NCBI RefSeq assembly: GCF_014212135.1
Contig: NZ_JACJVQ010000017.1
Span: forward strand, 310,001 to 374,000
DNA: 64,000 bases
Reading direction: 5' to 3'
Source of the DNA: Cohnella thailandensis
Lineage (GTDB): Bacteria; Bacillota; Bacilli; Paenibacillales; Paenibacillaceae
Made by a program: the position numbers and the translations under genes
The notes under the pieces: generated by a model
Told to the model about the DNA's origin: nothing
The model's input: the letters and a program-made list of their open reading frames with translations, nothing else
Database searches by the model: none
Shown here: positions 33,608 to 43,159 of the stretch, one piece after another
Layout: each line of letters opens with the position of its first letter
How positions within the stretch are numbered: position 1 is the stretch's first letter

Positions 33608-35189
33608 CAGTTGCCTCCGAATGGCCGGCTTTGGGCTCCGCCGTTCCTTGGTTTCGATATTCCTTGGGCGTCATGCCCGTCATCTTCTTAAACAGGTTCG
33701 AGAAGTAGTGCGGGTCGCCGTATCCGACATCGTAGGCAATCTCGAACATCTTGTTCGGGGTGGACTTCAGCAGCTCCATGGCCCGCCGGATTCGTACCTG
33801 CGTTAGATATTCGGTCAAGGTCTGGCCCATCTCCTGACTGAAGATCTTGCTCAGATGGCTGGGGCTGATTCGGACGTGAGACGCTATCTCCTTAAGGGAC
33901 AATTGATCGTTGGAAAATTGATCCTGGATATACGCTTTGACTTTGTCGATCACTTCCCCGTACTTATCCGAGCACTCCTCGCGCCACTGCCATAGCTGAA
34001 GAAACAGCGTGTTCAGGTACTCGAGGCAATCTTCCCAGGATGCTGCCCTGCGCAGCGACTGCTGCATCCGTTCGATCCGATCCGCGGGATCCTCCGGCGA
34101 GCGGAACCATTGCTTCGCGACTCGGAACGCCTCCAGGGTCAGGTCGTTCAAGAGATAGAAGCCGTAGGAGGAAGAGCGCCAATCGATTCGTCTCAGGTCC
34201 TCGGCGAACTCCCGGACGAAGCCGTCTCTCTGGGCGAGGGTCCCGATCTTCAGGAAGTCGAGGAATTTGGCGCGATCCAGCAGAATGTCCGTTTTCTCCC
34301 GGAAGGTAGCTTCTTTAAGAGAGATCTTGTTCTGCCGGGTTAATCGAGTGATGTACTGGTCTTCCGTGGCTTCCAAGTAGGAGAAGTGAATGCCCTGCAA
34401 GCGTTCCTGCAGGCTGCCTATGCCTACCGTGATCACGCACCCGTACTGTTCCTCGAGCTCCGATCGAATCCGCGCTCCTATCGGCTCGATGGAATCGGAT
34501 AAGCTATCCGCGACGTTGCTCTTGAAGATGCGAACGAGCTCGGTTCGGCCGCGTACGAAGGTGAAGCCTTCCGCCGCGGGCACGTTCCAACGATCGATTC
34601 CCGCTTGGATGGCGAGAAGCTCTTCGTCGCTCAAGGCGCCGGCATCATTGAGAGCCCTAACGTCCAGAACGGCTACCCGATAAAAGCGCGCTCTGATCGG
34701 CAAGGAGAGCTTCTCGGCGAATTCGATGGCCTCGGCCGCGGCGATCAGCCCGCCGCAGAGATCGGAGAGCAGCTTCTCCTTTGTCATCCCCTGATTGCGC
34801 TTGGATTGCTGCTCCTCGTCAATCTTGCGGCTGACCTTATGCAACAGCTCCACGAGCTCCGACGAGCTGACCGGCTTCAGGCAGTAATCCTCCACTCCCA
34901 GCCGGATGGCGGCTTGGGCAAAGCGGAATTCGTCGTGCCCGCTCATGACGATGACTTTGACGTTAGGCATTTGTTTGTTCACGACGGAGGCCAGCTCGAG
35001 GCCGTCCATGAAGGGCATCTTGATGTCCGTGATCAGGATGTCCGGTTTCTGCTCCTCGAGAAGGGGAAGCGCCATTTCGCCGTCCGAGGCGTCTCCGCAA
35101 TAGATAAACCCTTCTTTCTCCCAATCGACGCATCGCCTTATCGTCTCGCGAATCAGAATCTCATCGTCCACGATCATGACTTTTTTCAC
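33588..35189 (-). CDS. AraC-type response regulator (YesN-like)
   Basis: The 533-residue protein has a receiver domain at the N-terminus (MIVDDEILIRETIRR; phosphoacceptor Asp in ILITDIKMPFMDGLELA near residue 55), a long linker of about 280 residues and a C-terminal AraC helix-turn-helix pair (LSLKEIASHVRISPSHLSKIF and IAYDVGYGDPHYFSNLFKK). It is a DNA-binding activator for nearby sugar transport genes. The GTG at 35189 has a GGAGGGA site; upstream in-frame sequence belongs to the kinase's coding region. It follows the kinase by 13 bases. Confidence 0.9.
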   Translation of the reverse strand: MKKVMIVDDEILIRETIRRCVDWEKEGFIYCGDASDGEMALPLLEEQKPDILITDIKMPFMDGLELASVVNKQMPNVKVIVMSGHDEFRFAQAAIRLGVEDYCLKPVSSSELVELLHKVSRKIDEEQQSKRNQGMTKEKLLSDLCGGLIAAAEAIEFAEKLSLPIRARFYRVAVLDVRALNDAGALSDEELLAIQAGIDRWNVPAAEGFTFVRGRTELVRIFKSNVADSLSDSIEPIGARIRSELEEQYGCVITVGIGSLQERLQGIHFSYLEATEDQYITRLTRQNKISLKEATFREKTDILLDRAKFLDFLKIGTLAQRDGFVREFAEDLRRIDWRSSSYGFYLLNDLTLEAFRVAKQWFRSPEDPADRIERMQQSLRRAASWEDCLEYLNTLFLQLWQWREECSDKYGEVIDKVKAYIQDQFSNDQLSLKEIASHVRISPSHLSKIFSQEMGQTLTEYLTQVRIRRAMELLKSTPNKMFEIAYDVGYGDPHYFSNLFKKMTGMTPKEYRNQGTAEPKAGHSEATDDRRTN

Positions 35190-35202
35190 GAATATTCCCT
35201 CC

Positions 35203-36996
35203 TTATTTTTTGGGAATCCGTATCGAAATCTTGCTTCCGATCTTGTATTCGCTGTCCAGCTCGATCCCGAATGGATAACCGAAGTAGAGCCGAATCCGAT
35301 GATGGACATTGGCGAGACCGAACCCGCCTTCCCGATCATCGTCCGCCAGAATGCGAGCGTCGGCGGGCTTCTCCAGCTCCTCGCGGAGGGAAGCCAGCTT
35401 CTCGGGAGGAATGCCGATGCCGTTATCCTCCACGGCAAGCACGATGGAATCGTTCTCGGAATAGCCTCCGATCCGGATCATGCCCAGCCCTCGCTTGTTC
35501 TTGATCCCATGGTAGATGGCGTTCTCGACAAGGGGCTGCAGGGACATCTTCATGATCGGATACACCTGCAGCGACGGATCGACGTCGACCCGATATTGCA
35601 GGATATCCCGGTATCTCATCTGCTGGATGACCAGATAATTTTCCGCGTGCTCCAGCTCGGTCTTGATCGACACCCAGTCCCTTCCTTTGTTGAGGCTTAA
35701 GCGGAAGAAACGGGAGAGGGCCTTGACCAGCTTGATGACGCTCTCCTTGTTCTCGTCCTCGGCCATCCACAGAATCGAATCCAGGGCATTGTACAGAAAA
35801 TGAGGATTTATCTGCGCCTGAAGCGTACGCAGCTCCGCCATCTGAACCCGTTCCTGCTCCAGCCGGCTCTTTTCCATCAAATTCTTGATGTTATCCAGCA
35901 TGATATTGAAGCTGTTGCCCAGGTCGGCAATCTCGTCGTCGCCGTTCGGCTTGACCTTCGCGTCCAAGTAACCGCTTGCAGCTTTGCGCATCTTGTTCAT
36001 CAGGATCTGAATCGGCCTCGTAATTCGATTGGTCAGGAAGAAATAAAGGGTCAGGGCAAAGACGGCGCTTAGCAGAACGCTTAGGATGATCAACTGCCGG
36101 ATACCGTAGGCTTCCGCGACAATCTCTTTAAGTGGGGCAACCCCGATAATGGTCCAGCCGGTCTGCTTCGATGCCCCGTAGACGACGAACTGCTTGGAAG
36201 GGGCTTTCAGGACGAAGCTGTCGCTCTCCGCCCGAAGGGGCTGGGCGGCAGCGATTTGATTCATCGCTTCCGGGTTCGCGCGCGACGCCGGAGGCTGGAA
36301 GATCGTCGATCCGTATCCGTCCATGATATAGAAGAAGCCCGTTTTCCCTATGCTAGCCTCGGAAAGAGTCCGTTCGATCAACGAATCGTCCAGATCGACG
36401 ATAATGAAGCCGATGACTTCATGAGTGATCCTCTGGGTGACGGCGGCAATGATCGAAAGCGCATTCTTATTCGAATAGTCGAAGCCGTCCAACCGATCGG
36501 AAGCCGTGGTCTCCGAATAGGGAAGCCTTAGGACGACATCCGGATACTGTGTCAGATATTGAAAGTGAGGATTGCGAAGCGGGTTGCGATCCAGCTGGAA
36601 GACGCCTTTCCGTTCGCTGATCCCTTTGCCATAGAAGTTGACCATGGAGATATTCAGCACGTTGTCGAACTTGTTCGTGTCCCGGTAGAGCTGGAACGTC
36701 TGAAGTATGGATTTGGCTTCCTCGTAGGTCTCGGATTGAGAATAGAGGAACTGCAGCACCTGCGGGTTGTTGCCGAGCTCCAGCAGCTTCTCCGCGTCTT
36801 CGAACAGAGTGTCGATGCTGCGCGCCAATTGCTCCGCCGCCAGCTGAGCGGAGGCCTTGCTATGATTCGAGACGGCGGAATACGACTTCTGATAGGAGAT
36901 AAGGCCGACGACGAGAAGCGGCACGGCCGTAAGGATAATAAACATGCTAAGGAGCTTGGCACGCAGGCTTGACGTCATCCACTTGAATAGCTTCAT
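35203..36996 (-). CDS. YesM-type sensor histidine kinase
   Basis: A 597-residue membrane kinase: transmembrane helix (LLSMFIILTAVPLLVVGLIS), extracellular Cache-like sensor (about residues 35-285), second transmembrane helix (LIILSVLLSAVFALTLYFFL), HAMP, His_kinase domain with phospho-His in QINPHFLYNALDSIL and HATPase_c (N-box ENAIYHGI, then DNGIGI and GGFGLANVHHRI). It phosphorylates the AraC-type regulator. The ATG at 36996 with GAGGAAGG upstream was chosen over the frame's earlier ATG at 37050. Confidence 0.9.
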   Translation of the reverse strand: MKLFKWMTSSLRAKLLSMFIILTAVPLLVVGLISYQKSYSAVSNHSKASAQLAAEQLARSIDTLFEDAEKLLELGNNPQVLQFLYSQSETYEEAKSILQTFQLYRDTNKFDNVLNISMVNFYGKGISERKGVFQLDRNPLRNPHFQYLTQYPDVVLRLPYSETTASDRLDGFDYSNKNALSIIAAVTQRITHEVIGFIIVDLDDSLIERTLSEASIGKTGFFYIMDGYGSTIFQPPASRANPEAMNQIAAAQPLRAESDSFVLKAPSKQFVVYGASKQTGWTIIGVAPLKEIVAEAYGIRQLIILSVLLSAVFALTLYFFLTNRITRPIQILMNKMRKAASGYLDAKVKPNGDDEIADLGNSFNIMLDNIKNLMEKSRLEQERVQMAELRTLQAQINPHFLYNALDSILWMAEDENKESVIKLVKALSRFFRLSLNKGRDWVSIKTELEHAENYLVIQQMRYRDILQYRVDVDPSLQVYPIMKMSLQPLVENAIYHGIKNKRGLGMIRIGGYSENDSIVLAVEDNGIGIPPEKLASLREELEKPADARILADDDREGGFGLANVHHRIRLYFGYPFGIELDSEYKIGSKISIRIPKK

Positions 36997-37157
36997 AAGC
37001 CCTTCCTCTCGACAGGGAAGATTTGCGATTTGAGGGTAATTATAGCTCATTTTTAGAGGGGATAGAGAGAGTGCTTAGAATAATACACGTTTTGCGTAAA
37101 AAATTATACCTTTGCCCCGGACAAGCCGCGAACTCCCAAAAATCTCCCAGCAAACTC

Positions 37158-37200
37158 GAAACGGACTCCGTATAAGGGCTTTCGGAAACGGTCCTATAAT
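37158..37200 (+). promoter_or_regulatory. Candidate activated promoter of the sugar ABC operon
   Basis: A perfect TATAAT at 37195-37200 lacks a good -35. Two direct copies of GAAACGGAC/GAAACGGTC begin at 37158 and 37185, 27 bases apart, upstream and overlapping the -35 position. A weak -35 with direct repeats is what an AraC-type activator would use; binding is inferred. Confidence 0.4.
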
Positions 37201-37245
37201 GAGGTCACACCGACTCCGGTGAACTTATGGGGAGGATAAAGCCTA

Positions 37246-38322
37246 ATGAAGAGCAAGAAAAAGTGGGGAAGCGGCCTAGCGCTCGCGGCGCTGATCGCGC
37301 TTACGGCCGCGTGCGGCAATAACGGCAACAATGCAAGCAATTCCGGAGGCGATGCGTCTTCCGCGCCGCCGGCCAGCGAATCAAGCAGCGCAAGCCCGAG
37401 CGCCAGTCCAAGCGCCGGCGCAAGCTCGGAGGCGCCGGCGGGCAAGACTATCACGCTTGGCTTCGCTCAGGTAGGAGCGGAGAGCGGCTGGCGGACGGCC
37501 AACACGAAGTCCATTCAAGACTCGGCGAAGAATGCCGGTTTCGAGCTGAAGTTCTCCGATGCGCAACAGAAGCAAGAGAACCAGATCAAAGCCATTCGTT
37601 CCTTCATTCAGCAGAAGGTGGACGTCATCGCCTTCTCGCCGGTCGTGGAATCCGGCTGGGATACGGTGCTGAAGGAAGCGAAGGATGCGGGCATCCCGGT
37701 TATTCTGACGGACCGCGCGGTCGATTCCAAGGACACGACGCTATACAAGACGTTCATCGGCTCCGACTTCGTCGAGGAAGGCAAGAAGGCCGGACAATGG
37801 CTGGTCGACAAGTATAAGGATGCTTCCGAAGACGTCAACATTGTCGAGCTTCAGGGCACGACGGGATCCGCTCCCGCGAACGACCGCAAGGCCGGCTTCC
37901 AAGAGGTGATCGCCTCGAATCCCCATCTGAAGATCATCGCTTCCCAGACGGGCGACTTCACCCGCGCGAAGGGCAAGGAAGTCATGCAAGCCTTCCTGAA
38001 GGCGCATAAGGACATCGACGTTCTGTATGCTCACAACGACGATATGGCGCTGGGCGCCATTCAAGCCATCGAGGCTGCCGGGCTCAAGCCGGGCGAAGAT
38101 ATCGTGATCATCTCGGTCGACGCCGTCAAGGACGGCATGACCGCCGCTTCGGAAGGCAAGATCAACTTCATCGTCGAGTGCAATCCGCTGCTCGGGCCGC
38201 AACTGATGGAGGCCGTCCAAGCCGTTGTCGACGGGAAGGAGATTGAGCCTCGCATCGTCACGAAAGAGACGACCTTCACTTCCGAACAAGCGAAGGAAGC
38301 TCTGCCGTCCCGCGAATATTGA
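37246..38322 (+). CDS. Sugar ABC transporter substrate-binding lipoprotein (YtfQ-like), copy 1
   Basis: The 358-residue protein has a lipobox (ALTAAC), a Ser/Ala/Pro-rich linker to about residue 62 and a type I periplasmic-binding fold. GFAQVGAESGWRTANTKSIQ, DVIAFSPVVESGWDTVLKEAK and IPVILTDRAV are hallmarks of the YtfQ (galactofuranose-binding) group. It precedes ATPase and two permeases. GGGGAGGA precedes the ATG. Actual sugar unknown. Confidence 0.88.
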   Translation: MKSKKKWGSGLALAALIALTAACGNNGNNASNSGGDASSAPPASESSSASPSASPSAGASSEAPAGKTITLGFAQVGAESGWRTANTKSIQDSAKNAGFELKFSDAQQKQENQIKAIRSFIQQKVDVIAFSPVVESGWDTVLKEAKDAGIPVILTDRAVDSKDTTLYKTFIGSDFVEEGKKAGQWLVDKYKDASEDVNIVELQGTTGSAPANDRKAGFQEVIASNPHLKIIASQTGDFTRAKGKEVMQAFLKAHKDIDVLYAHNDDMALGAIQAIEAAGLKPGEDIVIISVDAVKDGMTAASEGKINFIVECNPLLGPQLMEAVQAVVDGKEIEPRIVTKETTFTSEQAKEALPSREY

Positions 38323-38358
38323 GCGAGTCATAAGCACGAGAGCATTTGAATGGCGAGG

Positions 38359-38404
38359 AAAGTCACTCCATCGGGCCGATCGCCTCCGGGTGGCTTTTCT
38401 CGTT
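38359..38404 (+). terminator. Imperfect hairpin after the first binding-protein gene
   Basis: AGTCAC pairs with GGTGGCT-like sequence across a GC-rich loop, followed by TTTTCTCGTTT. Probably a leaky terminator allowing more binding protein than transporter, a common arrangement. Confidence 0.45.
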
Positions 38405-38445
38405 TCATGCTAGAGGGAGATAGATAGAAAGAAAGGAAGGATACC

Positions 38446-39957
38446 ATGACCGTCCCATCGCCGATTCTGCAGATGACGGGCATTACCAAGGCTTTTCCGG
38501 GCGTCAAGGCGCTATCGAACGTGGACTTTCGGTTGTTCCCCGGCGAGGTTCATGCCCTGATGGGAGAGAACGGAGCGGGCAAGTCGACCCTCATCAAGGT
38601 TCTGACGGGCGTTTATTCCATCGATGAGGGCAAGGTGACGATGGAGGACAAGACGATCTCCGTCTCCGGACCGCTGGAGGCGCAGAAGGTCGGAATCAGC
38701 ACGGTTTATCAAGAGGTCAACCTGTGCCCGAACCTGACCGTTGCCGAGAACATCTTCATCGGGCGCGAGCCTTGCAAGCTCGGGCGGATTCAGTGGCGGA
38801 GAATGAATGCCGAAGCCGAGGAGCTGTTAAAGGAAAGGCTGAATCTCTCGATCGATGTCGCGCATCCGCTGCAGAGCTATTCGGTGGCCATTCAACAATT
38901 GGTGGCCATAGCCCGGGCCTTAAGCATCTCCGCCAAGGTGCTTATTCTGGACGAACCGACGTCCAGCCTGGATCAGAACGAAGTGAAGCAGATGTTCGCG
39001 ATCATGCGCAAGCTGAAGAGCGAAGGGCTCGCGATTCTGTTCGTCACGCACTTCCTAGATCAGGTCTACGAGATGTCGGACCGGCTGACGGTTCTTCGCA
39101 ACGGGGAGCTGGAGGGGGAATACCTGGCCGCGGAACTGCCCCGATTCGAATTGGTTCTGAAGATGATCGGCAAGGAGCTTAAGCTGCTGGAGGAGCTGCC
39201 CAAGCTGTCTACGGAATTCAAAGAGGAAGCGGGCAACAAGATGATCACCGCTTCCGGTCTGGGAAGGAAGGGCGCGATCGCTCCCTTCGATCTGGCTATT
39301 CGCAAAGGAGAAGTCGTCGGACTTGCCGGGCTGCTCGGTTCCGGAAGGACGGAGCTCGCACGTCTGCTGTTCGGGGCGGATCGTCCGGACGAAGGGACCT
39401 TAACCGTCGAGACGACGGGGCAGACGGTGAAGTCGCCGCGCCACGCGATCGATCAGCGGATCGCCTTCTGCTCGGAGAATCGGAAGACGGAAGGCATCAT
39501 CGACGATCTGACCGTACGGGAAAATATCATTCTTGCGCTTCAGGCGACGAAGGGATGGTTCAGGCCTATTCCCAGAAAGAAGCAGGACGAAATCGCGGAG
39601 CGGTACATTCGGATGCTCAACATCCATCCGGGGAATTCGGAGCATCTGATCAAGAACCTGAGCGGAGGCAATCAACAGAAGGTTCTGCTCGCCAGATGGC
39701 TGCTGACCGAGCCGGAATTGCTCATCCTCGACGAACCGACGAGAGGGATCGACGTGGGGGCCAAGGCGGAGATTCAGAAGCTCGTCCTCTCTCTTGCCAA
39801 GCAGGGGATGGCGGTTCTCTTCATCTCCTCGGAGATGGAAGAGGTCATTCGGGTGAGCGACCGTGTCGCCGTGTTAAGGGATCGCCGCAAGGTCAAGGAG
39901 CTCGGCGGCGGTCAGCTCACCCAGCAGCATATCATGGAAGCGATGGCGGGAGGATAA
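38446..39957 (+). CDS. Sugar ABC transporter ATP-binding protein (YtfR-like, two ATPase domains)
   Basis: The 503-residue protein has tandem ABC domains. The first has canonical Walker A GENGAGKSTLIKVLTG, Walker B VLILDEPTSSLD and switch His in VTHFLDQV; the second has degenerate Walker A (GLLGSGRTELARLLFG), signature LSGGNQQKVLLARWL and Walker B LLILDEPTRGIDVG. This is the RbsA/MglA/YtfR layout. Its first-domain signature is atypical (LQSYSVAIQQLVAIARAL), as is usual in this group. GGAAGGA precedes the ATG. Confidence 0.9.
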   Translation: MTVPSPILQMTGITKAFPGVKALSNVDFRLFPGEVHALMGENGAGKSTLIKVLTGVYSIDEGKVTMEDKTISVSGPLEAQKVGISTVYQEVNLCPNLTVAENIFIGREPCKLGRIQWRRMNAEAEELLKERLNLSIDVAHPLQSYSVAIQQLVAIARALSISAKVLILDEPTSSLDQNEVKQMFAIMRKLKSEGLAILFVTHFLDQVYEMSDRLTVLRNGELEGEYLAAELPRFELVLKMIGKELKLLEELPKLSTEFKEEAGNKMITASGLGRKGAIAPFDLAIRKGEVVGLAGLLGSGRTELARLLFGADRPDEGTLTVETTGQTVKSPRHAIDQRIAFCSENRKTEGIIDDLTVRENIILALQATKGWFRPIPRKKQDEIAERYIRMLNIHPGNSEHLIKNLSGGNQQKVLLARWLLTEPELLILDEPTRGIDVGAKAEIQKLVLSLAKQGMAVLFISSEMEEVIRVSDRVAVLRDRRKVKELGGGQLTQQHIMEAMAGG

Positions 39958-39960
39958 CCC

Positions 39961-41004
39961 ATGGCTAGCAGACTCGTTCGGCACCACCTGTTCTGGCCCT
40001 TATGCGTATTGGCCGCTTTATTGCTCTTTAACCTGCTCTATTCGCCGGATTTCTTTTCGATTGTCGTGCGCAACGGGAACTTGTACGGAAGCTTGATCGA
40101 TATTCTGAACTTCGGCGCTCCCTTGATGATGGTCTCGATCGGAATGACTCTCGTGATCGCTACCGGCGGCATCGACCTCTCCGTCGGTTCCATCGTGGCG
40201 ATCTCCGGCGCAATGGCTTGCTTGACCATTAGCAAGAGCTCGGATCAAAGCTCGCTTCCGCTCGTCTTCGGAGCCGTATTGGCTTCCATCGCGCTCTCTC
40301 TCGTTCTCGGTTTATGGAATGGTGCGCTGGTCGCGGCCGCGCGGATTCAGCCGATTATCGCTACGCTGATTCTAATGGTCGCGGGTCGGGGGATCGCGCA
40401 ACTGATTACGAGCGGACAGATCATTACGGTGTCCAGCGATCTCTATGAATATATCGGAGCCGGATCTCTGGCTTCCTTGCCTTTCTCTATCTTCCTCGTA
40501 GCCGCCGTCCTGATCGCCGCGTCCTTGCTGACGCGCAAGACGGCTCTCGGCCTGTTCATCGAATCGGTCGGCAGCAACGCGAGGGCAAGCCGGCTGGCCG
40601 GGCTCCGTTCCAATACGGTTATCCTGTCGGTCTACGTCTTCTGCGGGTTATGCGCGGGAATCGCCGGGCTCATTCTCAGCTCGAACGTCTCTAGCGCGGA
40701 CGGCAACAACGCAGGCTTATGGTACGAACTGGACGCCATTCTGGCCGTCGTCATCGGAGGAACCTCGCTGAGCGGCGGGCGGTTCTACCTGATGGGGACG
40801 GTCATCGGCGCTCTCATTATTCAGACGTTGACGACCACGATCTATATGATCGGCGTTCCTCCGGAGATCACGCTGGTCGTGAAGGCGTTCGTCGTGCTGG
40901 CCGTCTGCTTGATCCAATCCGAGTCCTTCCGCAAGTCCATCGCCTTCCGTTGGGCGAAGAGGAAATATCCCGCCGAACAGGAGGCTGCCCGTCATGTTTC
41001 TTAA
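39961..41004 (+). CDS. Sugar ABC transporter permease (YtfT-like)
   Basis: A 347-residue permease of the RbsC family with about nine hydrophobic segments and the family motif MTLVIATGGIDLSVGSIVAISGAM. AVVIGGTSLSGGRF is the cytoplasmic-loop motif. It begins three bases after the ATPase and overlaps the next permease by 11 bases, pointing to a heterodimeric channel like YtfT-YjfF. Confidence 0.88.
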   Translation: MASRLVRHHLFWPLCVLAALLLFNLLYSPDFFSIVVRNGNLYGSLIDILNFGAPLMMVSIGMTLVIATGGIDLSVGSIVAISGAMACLTISKSSDQSSLPLVFGAVLASIALSLVLGLWNGALVAAARIQPIIATLILMVAGRGIAQLITSGQIITVSSDLYEYIGAGSLASLPFSIFLVAAVLIAASLLTRKTALGLFIESVGSNARASRLAGLRSNTVILSVYVFCGLCAGIAGLILSSNVSSADGNNAGLWYELDAILAVVIGGTSLSGGRFYLMGTVIGALIIQTLTTTIYMIGVPPEITLVVKAFVVLAVCLIQSESFRKSIAFRWAKRKYPAEQEAARHVS

Positions 41005-41959
41005 TCGCAAGTATGTTCCTGTTCTCGTGACATTGGGCCTGTTGGCCGCGATGTTCGCCGCAGGGTCGTTGCGCTATACGGGATTCTTCTCGATGCAGGT
41101 TCTGTACAATCTGTTGATCGATAATTCCTTTCTGCTTATCACCGCGGTCGGGATGACGTTCGTCATTCTATCCGGCGGCATCGACCTGTCGGTAGGCTCC
41201 GTCATTGCCCTGACTACCATGGTGTGCGCGAGCTTGGTCGAACAGAACGGCTGGCCTCCGGCCGTCGTTATTCCGATGGTGCTCGCGATGGGTTCTCTGT
41301 TCGGAGCGCTTATGGGAGCGATCATTCATTACTTCCGCATTCAACCGTTTATCGTCACGCTTGCCGGAATGTTTCTGGCCAGGGGATTGTGCTATGTCAT
41401 CAGCATCGATACGATCACGATCGCGGATCCGTTCTACACCAGGGTCGCCCAGACGAAAATCTCTCTCCCCGGGGGATTCGTCTCGATTAATGTGCTCATC
41501 GCGCTCGTTGTCGTGCTGTTGGCCGTCTATTTGGCGCATTACACCCGGTTCGGGCGCAAGGTGTACGCCATCGGGGGAAGCGAGCATTCCTCGCTCCTGA
41601 TGGGATTGCCGGTCGCCCGCACGAAGATTCTGGTTTATACGTTAAGCGGCTTCTGCTCGTCGCTCGCGGGCGTCGTATTCACCTTCTATATGCTCTCCGG
41701 TTACGGGCTTCACGCGATGGGGCTGGAGCTGGACACGATCGCCGCGGTCGTGATCGGAGGAACCCTTCTCACCGGAGGAGTGGGGTTCATCGCGGGTACC
41801 TTCCTCGGCGTGTTGATCCAGGGGGTTATCCAAACTATAATCAGCTTTGAAGGAACGCTCAGCTCGTGGTGGACCAAGATCGTTATCGGCCTGCTGCTAT
41901 TCGTGTTTATCCTGTTCCAACGCGTCTTAAGCGAAAGAAGAATATCTATTAAATCTTAG
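40994..41959 (+). CDS. Sugar ABC transporter permease (YjfF-like)
   Basis: A 321-residue RbsC-family permease with MTFVILSGGIDLSVGSVIALTTM and AVVIGGTLLTGGVGFIAGTFLG. It starts within the previous permease gene. Its final codons (R-I-S-I-K-S-stop) are formed by the first unit of the tandem repeat described next, so the repeat may have replaced or extended the original end of the gene. Confidence 0.88.
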   Translation: MFLNRKYVPVLVTLGLLAAMFAAGSLRYTGFFSMQVLYNLLIDNSFLLITAVGMTFVILSGGIDLSVGSVIALTTMVCASLVEQNGWPPAVVIPMVLAMGSLFGALMGAIIHYFRIQPFIVTLAGMFLARGLCYVISIDTITIADPFYTRVAQTKISLPGGFVSINVLIALVVVLLAVYLAHYTRFGRKVYAIGGSEHSSLLMGLPVARTKILVYTLSGFCSSLAGVVFTFYMLSGYGLHAMGLELDTIAAVVIGGTLLTGGVGFIAGTFLGVLIQGVIQTIISFEGTLSSWWTKIVIGLLLFVFILFQRVLSERRISIKS

Positions 41960-42033
41960 AATATCTATTAAATCTTAGAATATCTATTAAATCTTAGAAT
42001 ATTTATTAAATCTTAGAATATCTATTAAAACTT
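41939..42033 (+). repeat. Five tandem copies of a 19-bp AT-rich unit
   Basis: AGAATATCTATTAAATCTT repeats at 41939, 41958, 41977, 41996 and 42015. The first three copies are identical, the fourth has one change (TTT for TCT) and the fifth one change (AAAA for AAAT); a partial sixth follows. Copy 1 supplies the stop codon of the permease gene. AT content contrasts with the GC-rich surroundings. Confidence 0.95.
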
Positions 42034-42094
42034 GGAATATCGATCCAATCCTAGCTTCGAGATTCTGCGATTCCGAACGGACAGGGGGGAGAAC

Positions 42095-43150
42095 GTGAAA
42101 CGCAGTTTAAGCCGTGTGTATATCTTGTCCTTCCTTATGGTTCTTCTGCTTCTGCAGGGCTGCAACGCGACTCCTTCCGTCTCTCCCGCGGCTTCGGCGG
42201 ATCCCGATCGGCCCCCGTCCATCCAAGAATGGAGGAGAACGTCGGGGGAGGACGTTCGAGCGGAGAAGCCGCTCGTTATCGGATTCTCCCAGCTGGGAAG
42301 CGAGAGCGCCTGGCGAATGGCGAATACGGCTTCCGTACGGGAAGCCGCGAAAGAATCGGGAATCTCGCTTCTCCTGGAGAATGCCGAGCAGTCTCAGCCG
42401 AAGCAATTCGAAGCGGTCCGGGAATTCATCCGCCGGAAGGTTGATGTCATCGCCATCGCGCCGGTCGTCGAGTCCGGGTGGAGCGGCATTCTTCAGGAAG
42501 CGAAGCTTGCCGGCATCCCGGTCGTCATCCTGGATCGTTCCGTTAATGTCGAGGATACTTCCCTGTTCGTAACGACGATCGGCTCGGATTTCTACGAAGA
42601 AGGAGTCAAAGCCGGCAAATACCTTCTGGATAGGATGCAGAATCAGGCCGGTCCGATCCGGATAGCGGAATTGCAAGGAACGGCCGGCTCGTCTCCTTCC
42701 ATTCAGCGCGGCGAAGGGTTCCGAAGCGTCGTCAAGGCGAGGACGGATATGGTCATTACCCAGAGCGCTCCGGCCGACTTCACCGAGAACAAAGGCAAAG
42801 AGGTCATGCAAGAGCTTCTCCAAGTGCCGGTCGAGGAGAGACCGCAAGTGTTGTTCGCGCATAACGACGATATGGCCATCGGAGCTATCGAAGCGATCAA
42901 GGAAGCGGGGCTAAGGCCAGGCAAGGATATCGTCATCTTATCCGTGGACGGCTCGCGGAGCGCGCTTCAGCTTCTGAATGACGGCGAATTGAACGCCGTG
43001 GTCGAATGCAATCCGCTGCTTGGACCGCTGCTCATGCAAGCTGCCAAGGAGATCATGGCCGGACGCTCGCTTCCTAAGCGGATGATTCCTCCCGAGGATA
43101 TCTTTACTCAAGAGAGAGCGGAGCACGCGATCCAAAATAGAAAGTTCTAG
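42095..43150 (+). CDS. Sugar ABC transporter substrate-binding lipoprotein (YtfQ-like), copy 2
   Basis: A 351-residue paralogue of copy 1: lipoprotein signal (SFLMVLLLLQGC), then GFSQLGSESAWRMANTASVR, DVIAIAPVVESGWSGILQEAK and IPVVILDRSV match position by position. The GTG at 42095 has a GGGGGGAG site; the earlier in-frame start at 42032 is inside the repeat. The two binding proteins in one operon suggest two ligands or that one is a sensor. It converges with the MATE gene, ten bases apart. Confidence 0.86.
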   Translation: MKRSLSRVYILSFLMVLLLLQGCNATPSVSPAASADPDRPPSIQEWRRTSGEDVRAEKPLVIGFSQLGSESAWRMANTASVREAAKESGISLLLENAEQSQPKQFEAVREFIRRKVDVIAIAPVVESGWSGILQEAKLAGIPVVILDRSVNVEDTSLFVTTIGSDFYEEGVKAGKYLLDRMQNQAGPIRIAELQGTAGSSPSIQRGEGFRSVVKARTDMVITQSAPADFTENKGKEVMQELLQVPVEERPQVLFAHNDDMAIGAIEAIKEAGLRPGKDIVILSVDGSRSALQLLNDGELNAVVECNPLLGPLLMQAAKEIMAGRSLPKRMIPPEDIFTQERAEHAIQNRKF

Positions 43151-43159
43151 TTCCGTTGT

